A stretch of DNA of 64,000 bases. Origin: Streptomyces aurantiacus (GTDB lineage: Bacteria > Actinomycetota > Actinomycetes > Streptomycetales > Streptomycetaceae). Position numbers and translations under genes: made by a program. The notes below the pieces were generated by a model that saw only the letters and a list, made by a program, of their open reading frames with translations, searched no databases and had not been told where the DNA came from. Every line of letters begins with the position of its first letter. The stretch's first letter is position 1. Of this stretch, positions 17,220 through 25,241 are shown piece by piece. The stretch lies in the NCBI RefSeq assembly GCF_027107535.1, contig NZ_CP114283.1, positions 9,424,001-9,488,000 of the forward strand, read 5' to 3'.

Positions 17220-18512
17220 ATGAGGAAGCGAGCAGCAGCAGCCGAGGCCCCCGCGCGGACGAGCCGTCTGGTCCCGCCCGCGGGCCCGCAGCGTGTCCTG
17301 GCGCTGGCCCAGTTGAGCAACTCCGTCGGGGACGGTGCCTACTACGTCACCTCCGCCCTCTACTTCACGCACGTCGTCGGGCTCGCACCCGCGCGCGTGG
17401 GCCTCGGCCTCACGATCGCGTGGGCGGTCGGCTCGGTGGTGGGCGTGCCCCTGGGCCGTCTCGCCGACCGGCGCGGACCGCGCGGCACCGCGGTGCTCCT
17501 GGCGCTGGCCACGAGCCTCGCCGTGGCGTCCTTCCTCGTCGTGCGCGGCTTCGTGCCGTTCGTCCTGGCGGCGTGCGCGTACGCCACCGCGCAGTCGGGA
17601 CTCGCGGCCGCCCGGCAGGCACTGCTGGCCGGACTGGTGTCCCGGGAGGAGCGGACGGGCCTTCTCGCGCACCTCCAGTCGACACTCAACGCCGGGCTCG
17701 CGGTCGGAGCGGGACTCGGCGGGCTCGCGCTGCACGCCGGGACGCAGGCGGCCTACCTGACGGTGTTCGCGCTCGACGCGGCGAGCTTCCTGCTGTGCGC
17801 GGTCGTGCTGCTGCGGCTCCCGGCCGTCGCACCGGCGCACACGCGCGCGGGAGTCGCCCAGGAGCACGTCAAGGGCGGCACACCCGGTGTCCTGCACGAC
17901 CGGCTCTACGCCGTCGTGACCCTCCTCAACACGGTGCTCCTGCTGCGCATGCCGCTGCTGAGCCTGGGCATCCCGCTGTGGATCGCCGAGCGGACCGAGG
18001 CCCCGACGTGGCTGGTCTCCGCGCTGTTCGTGCTCAACACCGGCGCGGTGATGCTCTTCCAGGTGCGGATGGCCCGCGGGGTGACGGGCGCGGCGTCGGC
18101 CACGCGCGCGGTACGGCGTTCGGGGCTCGTGATGCTGGCCTCGTGCGCGGTGTTCGCCCTGTCGGCCGGGGTCTCGCCCTGGGTGGCGGTGGGCCTGCTG
18201 ACGGTCGGCGCGGTGCTCCAGGCCGTCGCCGAGATGCAGCAGTCGGCGGGCTCCTGGCAGCTGTCCTTCGACCTCGCCCCGGCCGACCGCGTGGGCGAGT
18301 ACCAGGGCTTCTTCGGTACGGGTGTGACGGTGGCGCGGACCCTCGGCCCGCTGGTACTGACGGCGCTGCTCGTGGGCTGGGGGACTCCGGGCTGGCTGCT
18401 TCTCGGCGGGCTGATGCTGGCGGCCTCGTACGCGATGGGGCCCGCGGTGCGGTGGGCGACGGCCGGCGGGCCCGTCGCGCCGCGGATCAGGCAGCCCGTG
18501 CCGGCGAACTGA
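17220..18512 (+). CDS. MFS family transporter
   Basis: 430 residues from ATG 17220; the frame is open further upstream but this is the first Met that leaves a normal basic N-terminus (MRKRAAAAEAP). About 12 hydrophobic helices are seen. The MFS loop signature lies between helices 2 and 3 (PLGRLADRRGPRG) with a paralogous one missing in the second half. It resembles actinobacterial drug/metabolite:H+ antiporters. It follows a MocR regulator and is its likely target. The 3' end overlaps the convergent CitG-like gene by 26 bases, so the two transcripts collide. No ribosome site is obvious before the ATG, so the mRNA may be near-leaderless. Confidence 0.88.
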   Translation: MRKRAAAAEAPARTSRLVPPAGPQRVLALAQLSNSVGDGAYYVTSALYFTHVVGLAPARVGLGLTIAWAVGSVVGVPLGRLADRRGPRGTAVLLALATSLAVASFLVVRGFVPFVLAACAYATAQSGLAAARQALLAGLVSREERTGLLAHLQSTLNAGLAVGAGLGGLALHAGTQAAYLTVFALDAASFLLCAVVLLRLPAVAPAHTRAGVAQEHVKGGTPGVLHDRLYAVVTLLNTVLLLRMPLLSLGIPLWIAERTEAPTWLVSALFVLNTGAVMLFQVRMARGVTGAASATRAVRRSGLVMLASCAVFALSAGVSPWVAVGLLTVGAVLQAVAEMQQSAGSWQLSFDLAPADRVGEYQGFFGTGVTVARTLGPLVLTALLVGWGTPGWLLLGGLMLAASYAMGPAVRWATAGGPVAPRIRQPVPAN

Positions 18513-19326
18513 CCCGCACGGGAAGCGCGTCCGCGAACAGGGCCCCCGCCAGCAGCCCACCGCTGCCGCGGGGGCTCCACGCGCGCGCGTGGAGGTCGTC
18601 GTCGAGGAGTGCCAGGGCCGCGCGCCCCGCCGCGGTGGCCGTGCCACCCGCTTCGAGGACCCCGCGGGCGCCCGCCTGGACGCGTCGCAGCCCGTGCGGG
18701 CCCGCCGTGTGGAGCAACTCCGTGTCCTGGAGCGTCGACATGACGGTCAGCAGGGCGTCGAGCCGCGCCTGCGACTCGGGGACACCCGCCGAGCGGGCCG
18801 TGGCCAGCGCCTCCAACGCCCTGCGCACGTGCGGGAATCCGGCTCTCGCCTCGCCGCGCGCGCCGGCCGCGCCGTACTGCGCGGAGACCGACGATCCGCG
18901 TGAGGGCCTGCGCGGCGCCCGCCGGTCGGGGTGCGCGGCGATCCGCTTGGCCGTCGCCGCCAGGTCGCACCCCGTGGTCCGGGGCTCCAGGGCGGCCGCG
19001 GCGACCAGCAGACCGAGTACCCACAGCGCGCCGCGATGTCCGCCGCCGGCCAGGGCCACCGAGTGTTCGGTGCAGCGTCCGATCGCCCCGAGTTCCGCCC
19101 GCAGCCCGGGGGTCGCGGAGCCGGTGCGGCGGGCCGCCGCCGCCATCGCCGCGAGGCCGGGCGCCAGGGCCTTGGCGGACCAGCGCAGGGAGCAGTGGTC
19201 CTCTCCGGTCGCGCGGGCGCCGAGGTCGCGTGGGTCGGGCAGTCCGGGCTTGGGGGCCAGCGCCAGTTGCCCGGTCAGCGCGGTCACGGCGGCGTGGGCC
19301 AGCGTCTCGTCCTCACGGCTGCTCAT
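18487..19326 (-). CDS. Triphosphoribosyl-dephospho-CoA synthase-like protein (CitG/MdcB family)
   Basis: 279 residues. CitG/MdcB make 2'-(5''-triphosphoribosyl)-3'-dephospho-CoA from ATP and dephospho-CoA, the prosthetic-group precursor for citrate lyase or malonate decarboxylase acyl-carrier proteins. Family motifs are kept: APKPGLPDPRDLGA near residue 25, SAKALAPGLAAMA, HRGALWVLGLL near 98, GARGEARAGFPHVRRALE and the C-terminal SPRGSGGLLAGALFAD. No lyase, decarboxylase or carrier genes lie nearby, so the partner is elsewhere or the activity has changed. It is convergent with the MFS gene. An in-frame 44-codon ORF ending in TAG lies just upstream. Confidence 0.8.
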   Translation of the reverse strand: MSSREDETLAHAAVTALTGQLALAPKPGLPDPRDLGARATGEDHCSLRWSAKALAPGLAAMAAAARRTGSATPGLRAELGAIGRCTEHSVALAGGGHRGALWVLGLLVAAAALEPRTTGCDLAATAKRIAAHPDRRAPRRPSRGSSVSAQYGAAGARGEARAGFPHVRRALEALATARSAGVPESQARLDALLTVMSTLQDTELLHTAGPHGLRRVQAGARGVLEAGGTATAAGRAALALLDDDLHARAWSPRGSGGLLAGALFADALPVRVSSPARAA

Positions 19327-19338
19327 CGACGCGACCGC

Positions 19339-19473
19339 CTACGCCGAGGGGTCGGTGGAGGCGGCCGACGTGCTCGGAGCGGCACTCGGGCCGTCACCGG
19401 GGGCTCTGTTCGGGGGTGTCCCTCCGTCGTCGCACCGCCGCGTGATGCTCGTTTCCTTGTGCGTTCCCGTCAT
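19339..19473 (-). CDS. Possible 44-aa ORF in frame with and directly upstream of the CitG-like gene
   Basis: ATG at 19473 opens MTGTHKETSITRRCDDGG and runs to TAG at 19341-19339, twelve bases before the CitG-like ATG and in the same frame. TAGCGT lies 9 bases before the ATG and looks like a -10 of a near-leaderless promoter. It is a short Ser/Pro/Ala-rich peptide with no family. It may be a leader peptide, an N-terminal extension cut by an amber mutation, or chance. Confidence 0.25.
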   Translation of the reverse strand: MTGTHKETSITRRCDDGGTPPNRAPGDGPSAAPSTSAASTDPSA

Positions 19474-19567
19474 GAACGGAACGCTAGGAGGGCCACCCGT
19501 CAGGAACATGGGGGAAGGCTGTGAGCACCCTGAGAGTGCCGAGGAGCTGAAGCGGACCGGAGTGCCG

Positions 19568-20023
19568 TCAGACAGCCAGCAGCGGTACGCCCTCGCGCCA
19601 CTTGAGCATCTTGTCGAAGCTGACCACCGCCCCGCCCCTGCCGGGGCTGTTGCCGATGTGGACGTGGTCGGCGAGCTCCTCGATCAGACACAGGCCCCGG
19701 CCGTGCTCCGCGTCGCTGCGGGCGGGCCGGACGGGTGCCCGGCCACGTCCCGGCGGGAACCCAGGACCCGAGTCGGTCACTTCGATCCGGCACTTCTCGC
19801 CGTCCAGGTACGCCGTGACGCGGTACGCCTCCGTCGGTTCGCCGCGGACCGCATCGCCCCCGTGCTCGACGGCGTTGGCGCAGGCCTCGCTCAGCGCGAC
19901 GGAGAGGTCGTAGGAGATGTCAGGATCCACCCCCGCCGACTCCATCGTGCCGATCAGCAGGCGCCGGGCGAGCGGAACGCTCGCCGCCTCACGCCGGAGA
20001 TGGAGGGACCACCAGATGCTCAT
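19568..20023 (-). CDS. ATP-binding protein, anti-sigma kinase (HATPase_c_2) type
   Basis: 151 residues, the normal length of Streptomyces RsbW-like kinases. N box SVALSEACANAVEHGG, G1 VTDSGPGFPPGRG and G2 EHGRGLCLIEELADHVH give a complete Bergerat ATP site. The start ATG 20023 is preceded by AGGAGGCTGGAGC. Its likely role is phosphorylation of an anti-anti-sigma partner or of another regulator. No such partner gene is adjacent; it lies 95 bases upstream of the short ORF and CitG-like gene on the same strand and could share their transcript. Confidence 0.87.
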   Translation of the reverse strand: MSIWWSLHLRREAASVPLARRLLIGTMESAGVDPDISYDLSVALSEACANAVEHGGDAVRGEPTEAYRVTAYLDGEKCRIEVTDSGPGFPPGRGRAPVRPARSDAEHGRGLCLIEELADHVHIGNSPGRGGAVVSFDKMLKWREGVPLLAV

Positions 20024-20248
20024 GCTCCAGCCTCCTGGCCGCGGCTCGACATACCGTTACGTATTGCCGCCGAGGGCCGGGCGTAAGCGTGCTGTTGACG
20101 TGATGCCGCCCATACGGGGGATGTGCCGGCGCCATCTGCCGGTGTAGGCGAGGGGCGACTCGGCCCAGAACATGATCTTCCGGACCGTACGTCATCTTGT
20201 GGACCTGCCGTACGGAGCGGACGGGGCCAGTGCGATGATGAGCCCGCC

Positions 20249-21070
20249 ATGACTGCCCCCCACCTGCGCGCGCACACCGGAGGTGATCTCCGGGTCCTGA
20301 GGGCCTCGGTGTTCACCGCGGTCTGTGTCGTGCTGGCCGCGGCCGGTCATGCCATCGCCTCCTGCGCCACCGTTCCGCTGTGGTCGCTCGTCGCGGGATT
20401 CGTCGCCGTCTTCGCCGTCGCGGCGCCGCTCGCCGGGCGGGAGCGCTCACTGGCGGGCATCACCGTGCTCCTCGCGACCGGCCAGACCGTGCTGCACACG
20501 CTCTTCGGGCTCGGGCAGCACGGTACGGCGACCGCCACGACCACGGGCGTGGACACCTCGCTGGTGGCCCGGGCCGCACGACTGGTCTGCGGCGCGTCCG
20601 TCGCGACGCTCAGCCCCGCGCAGGCACAGCGGATCCTCGCCGACGCGCGGCTCGACACCGGCGGCGGCACGAACAGCGCGGGCACCGCTCACGCCCTGCA
20701 CGAGCAGGCGGGCGCCGTGCCGGCCGCCGTCACAGCACCGGCGTCGTTGATGCCGTCGCTGTCGATGCTCCTCGGGCACGTTCTCGCCGCCGTCGCCACC
20801 GGGTGGCTGCTGCGCCGCGGGGACATCGCCCTGCGGCGCCTCCTACGGCTCTCGGCCCACGGGGTGACGGAAGGGCCGCTCGTCTCCCTGCGCGGAGCCC
20901 TGGCACTCGTACGTGCCCTGCGCGCGGGCCTGCCCGGCGCATGTCCTGCGGTACCGGACGCCCCGCGCGCGTGGCAGTACGAGCCACCGGTTCCGCGGAC
21001 GACCGCTCTTCAGCACTCGGTCCTCCGGCGCGGCCCACCGGCCGGCGGGGCTCTCGTCCTCGCCGCCTGA
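20249..21070 (+). CDS. Hypothetical integral membrane protein next to copper operon
   Basis: 273 residues from ATG 20249. Hydrophobic segments lie at about 18-40 (VFTAVCVVLAAAGHAIASC), 45-65, 70-90 and about 165-190 (MLLGHVLAAVATGWLLRRGD), so four to five helices; a polar 65-residue loop follows the third. The C-terminal 60 residues are basic and probably cytoplasmic. I do not recognise the domain. It precedes the YcnI-Sco-PCuAC-CopCD operon by 128 bases on the same strand. His and Cys in the membrane part (GHAIASCA) make a link to metal handling possible, but this is only inferred from position. Confidence 0.8.
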   Translation: MTAPHLRAHTGGDLRVLRASVFTAVCVVLAAAGHAIASCATVPLWSLVAGFVAVFAVAAPLAGRERSLAGITVLLATGQTVLHTLFGLGQHGTATATTTGVDTSLVARAARLVCGASVATLSPAQAQRILADARLDTGGGTNSAGTAHALHEQAGAVPAAVTAPASLMPSLSMLLGHVLAAVATGWLLRRGDIALRRLLRLSAHGVTEGPLVSLRGALALVRALRAGLPGACPAVPDAPRAWQYEPPVPRTTALQHSVLRRGPPAGGALVLAA

Positions 21071-21198
21071 CACCGCGCACCACTTCGGACGTATCACTCC
21101 TGGGGTGCCGTCGTGCGGCACGCGCGCGTGCCCGCTCTTTCGCGCGCGCAATCCCCGGTTCTTCACCGCACCAGTGCTGAAAGTGGAGTGTTTCCCGC

Positions 21199-21939
21199 AT
21201 GAAGGCTTCTCGTATCGCCGCGACCGGTGTCGTCGCCGCCTCCGCCGTCCTCGTCCTGTCCGGCCCCGCGTTCGCGCACGTCAGCGTGCAGCCCGAGGGC
21301 ACGGCAGCCAAGGGCGGTTACGCGACGGTCAACTTCAAGGTGCCGAACGAGCGCGACAAGGCCTCGACCACCAAGCTGGAGATCAACTTCCCGGCCGACC
21401 ACCCGCTCGCCTCGGTGATGCCGCAGGCCGTCGACGGCTGGAACGTCAAGGTCACCAAGTCGAAGCTCGACAAGCCGCTCGAACTGCACGGCGAGAAGAT
21501 CAGCGAGGCCGTCACCAAGGTCACCTGGACCGCGGACGGCAAGGGCATCCAGCCCGGCTACTTCCAGAAGTTCCCCCTCTCCATCGGCGCGCTGCCCGAG
21601 AACACCGACGAACTGGTGTTCAAGGCGATCCAGACGTACTCCAACAAGGAGGTCGTGCGCTGGATCGAGACCCAGGAGAAGGGCCAGGAGGAGCCCGAGA
21701 CGCCGGCTCCGGTGCTCGCGCTCTCCGCGGCCACCGACGACCACCACGGCGCCGCCGCCTCCGACGACACCGAGGAGGGCGACGACGCGAAGGCCGCCGC
21801 CAGCACCTCGACCACCGAGGCCGCCTCGGGCGACAGCAGCGACACCACGGCCCGTGTGCTGGGCGTCGTGGGAATCGTCGTCGGTGTGGCGGGCGTGGCG
21901 TTCGGCGTTCTCGCCGGCCGTCGGCGTACCAACGCGTAA
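21199..21939 (+). CDS. YcnI-like copper-binding protein (DUF1775)
   Basis: 246 residues. A signal peptide (about 1-24, ending GPAFA) leaves a mature protein starting HVSVQPEGTA; the N-terminal His is the copper ligand of YcnI proteins. The DUF1775 domain runs to about residue 165 with VPNERDKASTTKLEINFP and the conserved Trp-rich VTWTADGKGIQPGYFQKF. An acidic Ser/Thr linker and one C-terminal membrane helix (about 217-240) end in RRRTNA. It is thus an extracytoplasmic, membrane-tethered copper protein. It is the first gene of the plus-strand copper operon, followed by Sco after 116 bases. Confidence 0.92.
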   Translation: MKASRIAATGVVAASAVLVLSGPAFAHVSVQPEGTAAKGGYATVNFKVPNERDKASTTKLEINFPADHPLASVMPQAVDGWNVKVTKSKLDKPLELHGEKISEAVTKVTWTADGKGIQPGYFQKFPLSIGALPENTDELVFKAIQTYSNKEVVRWIETQEKGQEEPETPAPVLALSAATDDHHGAAASDDTEEGDDAKAAASTSTTEAASGDSSDTTARVLGVVGIVVGVAGVAFGVLAGRRRTNA

Positions 21940-22055
21940 GTCCGGTCCGACCCGACCCAACGTCGGACGCCCCACCGGCCCCCCGGCCGTACTCCGGCCG
22001 GGGGGCCGGGCCCACGCAGTGGAATGCGGGTGCGGCGTCCCCGGGAGAATGCACT

Positions 22056-22730
22056 ATGCACAAGAAGACGTACGCCGTCACCGCTCTGTTCGCCGCGGCC
22101 GCGCTGACCCTTTCCGGCTGCGGCAGCGGTGACGGCGACAGTGGCAACGCTGTCGCCGAGGTGTCCACGGATGCCGGCTCGGACAAGGCCGCCACGGTCC
22201 TCGACAAGCCGTTCGAGAAGCCGGACCTCGTCCTCACCGACACGCACGGCAAGAAGTACGACCTCCGCGAGGCGACCAAGGGCAAGCCGACGCTGATCTA
22301 CTTCGGCTACACCAACTGCCCGGACGTCTGCCCGCTGACGATGAACAACATCGCTGTCGCCGAGAAGCAGCTGGCCCAGGACAAGAAGCTGTCCCAGGCC
22401 GAGAAGGACTCGCTGCGCATCGTGTTCGTCACCACCGACCCGGAGCGGGACACCCCCGCCGCGCTCGGCAAGTGGCTCAAGGGCATCGACCCGGACGTCA
22501 TCGGTCTGACCGGCTCTTTCGACACGATCCAGGCGGGGGCCCGGACGCTCGGCATCTCCATCGAGGCGCCGAAGAAGGAGAAGAACGGCAAGGTCACCTC
22601 GATGCACGGCACGCAGGTCATCGCCTTCTCCCCGAAGACCGACGCCGGTTACGTGCTGTACGGCGAGGACGCCACCGTCGACGACTACGCCAAGGACCTC
22701 CCCGAGCTGATCAAGGGCGAGAAGCCGTGA
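22056..22730 (+). CDS. sco: Sco1/SenC family copper chaperone lipoprotein
   Basis: 224 residues. Signal peptide II with lipobox LTLSGC (Cys about 21). The thioredoxin-like fold has the copper-binding CPDVC (near residue 90) and the distal His in SMHGTQVIAFS. Sco proteins deliver copper to the CuA site of cytochrome c oxidase or act as thiol reductases. In S. lividans the homologue is required for oxidase assembly and development, as I recall. The stop overlaps the next gene's GTG start (GTGA at 22727-22730), so it is translationally coupled to the PCuAC protein. Confidence 0.93.
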   Translation: MHKKTYAVTALFAAAALTLSGCGSGDGDSGNAVAEVSTDAGSDKAATVLDKPFEKPDLVLTDTHGKKYDLREATKGKPTLIYFGYTNCPDVCPLTMNNIAVAEKQLAQDKKLSQAEKDSLRIVFVTTDPERDTPAALGKWLKGIDPDVIGLTGSFDTIQAGARTLGISIEAPKKEKNGKVTSMHGTQVIAFSPKTDAGYVLYGEDATVDDYAKDLPELIKGEKP

Positions 22731-23248
22731 CCCGTCGTACGGCGACCGCGGCTGTCTTCGCCCTGGCCGCCTCGCTGGCCCTGGCGGGCTGCGGCGACTC
22801 GGACCCGGCCCCGTCGGGCGGCGAACTGTCGGTCGGCTCGGCCTACATGCCGCAGCCCGTCTCGGGCTCCATGGCGGCCGGTTTCCTGGTCATCGCCAAC
22901 GACGGCGGCGCCGGCGACAGGCTGTCCTCCGTCACCAGCGACGTCGCCGGCGAGGTCACCATCCACCGGACGGTCGGACAGACGATGGAGGAGGTGAACG
23001 ACCTCGACATCCCGGCCCACGGCAAGCTCGTCCTCGAAAGCGGCGGCGACCACCTCATGTTCGAGAAGCTGAAGCGCAAGCCGAAGGAGGGCGACACGGT
23101 GTCCCTGGAGCTGCACTTCGCGGAGGCCGGGCCTCTCAAGGTCGAGATGCCGGTGAAGTCCGCCGTCTACCGGCCGGCGGCGACCGGCTCGTCCTCGCAG
23201 TCGTCTTCGCAGTCGTCCTCGCAACCGTCCACGACGTCGCACCACTGA
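22727..23248 (+). CDS. PCuAC-type periplasmic/extracellular copper chaperone lipoprotein
   Basis: 173 residues, GTG start overlapping the Sco stop. Signal peptide II with lipobox LALAGC. The PCuAC Met/His copper site is represented by AYMPQP, IHRTVGQTMEEV and GGDHLMFEKL (HxM). The C-terminal tail is Ser/Gln-repetitive (SSSQSSSQSSSQPS) then HH, which could bind extra metal. PCuAC proteins pass Cu(I) to Sco or to the CuA site. It sits between Sco and CopCD in one operon, so the three most likely form a copper relay outside the membrane. Confidence 0.92.
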   Translation: MTRRTATAAVFALAASLALAGCGDSDPAPSGGELSVGSAYMPQPVSGSMAAGFLVIANDGGAGDRLSSVTSDVAGEVTIHRTVGQTMEEVNDLDIPAHGKLVLESGGDHLMFEKLKRKPKEGDTVSLELHFAEAGPLKVEMPVKSAVYRPAATGSSSQSSSQSSSQPSTTSHH

Positions 23249-23262
23249 GGGAGGGACCACCG

Positions 23263-25233
23263 TTGAGTCAGACCATCGCTCCCCGGGTCCGGACGCTGCT
23301 GTTGCTGCTCCTCGCCGTCATGGGCGCGCTCCTCGCCGGAGCCGTGCCCGTCTCCGCGCACGCCGCGCTGACCGGCAGCGACCCCCAGCAGGGAGCGGTG
23401 GTCGACGAGGCGCCCTCCCAGGTGTCGCTGACCTTCTCCGAGCAGGTCGCGATGTCCGACGGCTCGGTGCGCGTGCTCGATCCCAAGGGCAAGCGCGTGG
23501 ACACCGGCAAGACGTCCGGGCTGGGCGGCACCACCTACGCCGTGAAGCTGCACTCCGGCCTGCCCGACGGCACGTTCACCGTCACCTACCAGGTGGTGTC
23601 GGCCGACAGCCACCCCGTCGCCGGTGCCTTCACCTTCTCCATCGGCGCTCCCTCGAAGACCTCCGTCGCGGTGTCCGACCAGGAGGCCGGCGGCGGTGTC
23701 GTGGGCGGGCTCTACGGCTTCGGCCGCTACCTCTCGTACGCGGGGTTCATCCTTCTGGTCGGCGGGGCGGCCTTCGTGCTGGCCTGCTGGCCGCGGGGCA
23801 CGGGCGTGCGGGCGGTACAGCGGCTCGTGGTGTCGGGGTGGCTCGCCCTGACCGGGGCCACGCTCGCCATGCTGCTGCTGCGCGGGGCGTACACGGGCAC
23901 GGGAAAGGTCGGGGACGTCTTCGACCTGACCCTCCTCAGCCAGGTGCTGCAGACCAAGACGGGCGCAGCCCTGGTGTCGCGGCTGCTGCTGCTCGCCGCG
24001 GCCGCGCTGTTCATCGCCGTGCTCTTCGGCGCGTACGAGAAGCGCGAGGACGACGAGGAGAAGGGCGATCTGACCTTCGGGCTCGCCATCGGCGGGTTCG
24101 TCGTGGCGGCCGGTCTCGCCGCGACGTGGGCGATGGCCGAGCACGCCTCGGCCGGCATCCAGACCGGCATCGCGATGCCGGCGGACATACTCCACCTGCT
24201 CGCCGTCGCGGTCTGGCTCGGTGGGCTGTCGACGCTCCTGGTGGCGCTCTACCGCGCGCCGTCGATCGAACCGTCCGTCGTACGCCGCTTCTCGCGCGTC
24301 GCGTTCGGCAGTGTGGCCGTGCTGGTCGTGACCGGGATCTACCAATCGTGGCGGCAGGTCGGCACGTGGTCGGCGCTCACCGGGACGTGGTACGGGCAGC
24401 TGCTGCTGATCAAGGTCGCGCTGGTGGTCGTCCTCGTCGGTATCGCCTGGATCTCCCGGCGCTGGACCGCCCAGCTGTCGCAGGTGCCCGCCGAGGAGCC
24501 CGTGAAGGCATCCGTCGGGGCTCCCGCGGCGTCCGTCGGGGCCCCCTCGGCGCAGGAGAACGAGGAGTCGAAGCAGTCCACGGAACCCGGGGAGTCCGAG
24601 GAGCCCGAGAGCCGCCCGGACGAGAAGACGACGGCTTCCGGAGGCGGTGACAGCGGGGACGGCAAGCGGGCCGCTCAGCTGGCCCGGCAGCGGGCCGCCG
24701 TGGCCACCACGCGCGAGAAGCGCCTGCGGGACGCCGACCCGCTCCGCTCGGGCCTGCGCCGCTCGGTGTTCGCCGAGGCGGGCGTCGCGATCGTCCTGCT
24801 GGCCGTCACCACCGTGCTCACGTCCACCGAACCGGGGCGCACGGAGGAGGAGGCCAAGGCCGCCACCGCCGCCGCCTCGGAGCAGCCCGGCGGGGCGCTG
24901 TCGCTGGACATGCCGTTCGACACCGGGGGCGAGGACGGCAAGGGCATCGCCCGCGTCGAGCTCGACCCGGCCCGCGTGGGAGGCAACGACATGCACGTCT
25001 ACGTGCAGCGGCCGAACGGCAAGGCCTTCGACATTCCCGAGGTCAAGGTCGCCTTCACGCTGGAGGCGAAGGACATCGGGCCACTGCCCGTGGTCCCCGA
25101 CCGCATCGCCACCGGACACTGGACGGCGAGCGGGGTGCAGATCCCGATGGCGGGCAACTGGCAGATCGCGGTGACGGTGCGGACCTCCGACATCGATCAG
25201 GTGACCGTGGACAAGAACGCGCAGATCGGCTGA
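23263..25233 (+). CDS. CopC-CopD fusion copper import protein with C-terminal FixH-like domain
   Basis: 656 residues from TTG 23263, with GGGAGGGA before it. Signal peptide to about 31; the mature protein begins HAALTGSDPQQGAVV with the N-terminal His copper ligand of CopC, and DSHPVAGAFTF holds the other. Residues about 150-440 contain eight membrane helices of CopD. A charged Glu/Ser-rich loop (about 410-490) and one more helix precede a C-terminal extracellular beta domain (about 535-656). CopCD imports copper. It is the fourth gene of the YcnI-Sco-PCuAC-CopCD-DyP operon, 14 bases after PCuAC. Confidence 0.92.
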   Translation: MSQTIAPRVRTLLLLLLAVMGALLAGAVPVSAHAALTGSDPQQGAVVDEAPSQVSLTFSEQVAMSDGSVRVLDPKGKRVDTGKTSGLGGTTYAVKLHSGLPDGTFTVTYQVVSADSHPVAGAFTFSIGAPSKTSVAVSDQEAGGGVVGGLYGFGRYLSYAGFILLVGGAAFVLACWPRGTGVRAVQRLVVSGWLALTGATLAMLLLRGAYTGTGKVGDVFDLTLLSQVLQTKTGAALVSRLLLLAAAALFIAVLFGAYEKREDDEEKGDLTFGLAIGGFVVAAGLAATWAMAEHASAGIQTGIAMPADILHLLAVAVWLGGLSTLLVALYRAPSIEPSVVRRFSRVAFGSVAVLVVTGIYQSWRQVGTWSALTGTWYGQLLLIKVALVVVLVGIAWISRRWTAQLSQVPAEEPVKASVGAPAASVGAPSAQENEESKQSTEPGESEEPESRPDEKTTASGGGDSGDGKRAAQLARQRAAVATTREKRLRDADPLRSGLRRSVFAEAGVAIVLLAVTTVLTSTEPGRTEEEAKAATAAASEQPGGALSLDMPFDTGGEDGKGIARVELDPARVGGNDMHVYVQRPNGKAFDIPEVKVAFTLEAKDIGPLPVVPDRIATGHWTASGVQIPMAGNWQIAVTVRTSDIDQVTVDKNAQIG

Positions 25234-25241
25234 ACGACACC

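Noticed and set aside
23167..25119. 650-codon minus frame opposite the CopCD gene
   Set aside because: It mirrors the coding strand, is rich in Arg/Gly/His, and has no domain; typical antisense artefact.
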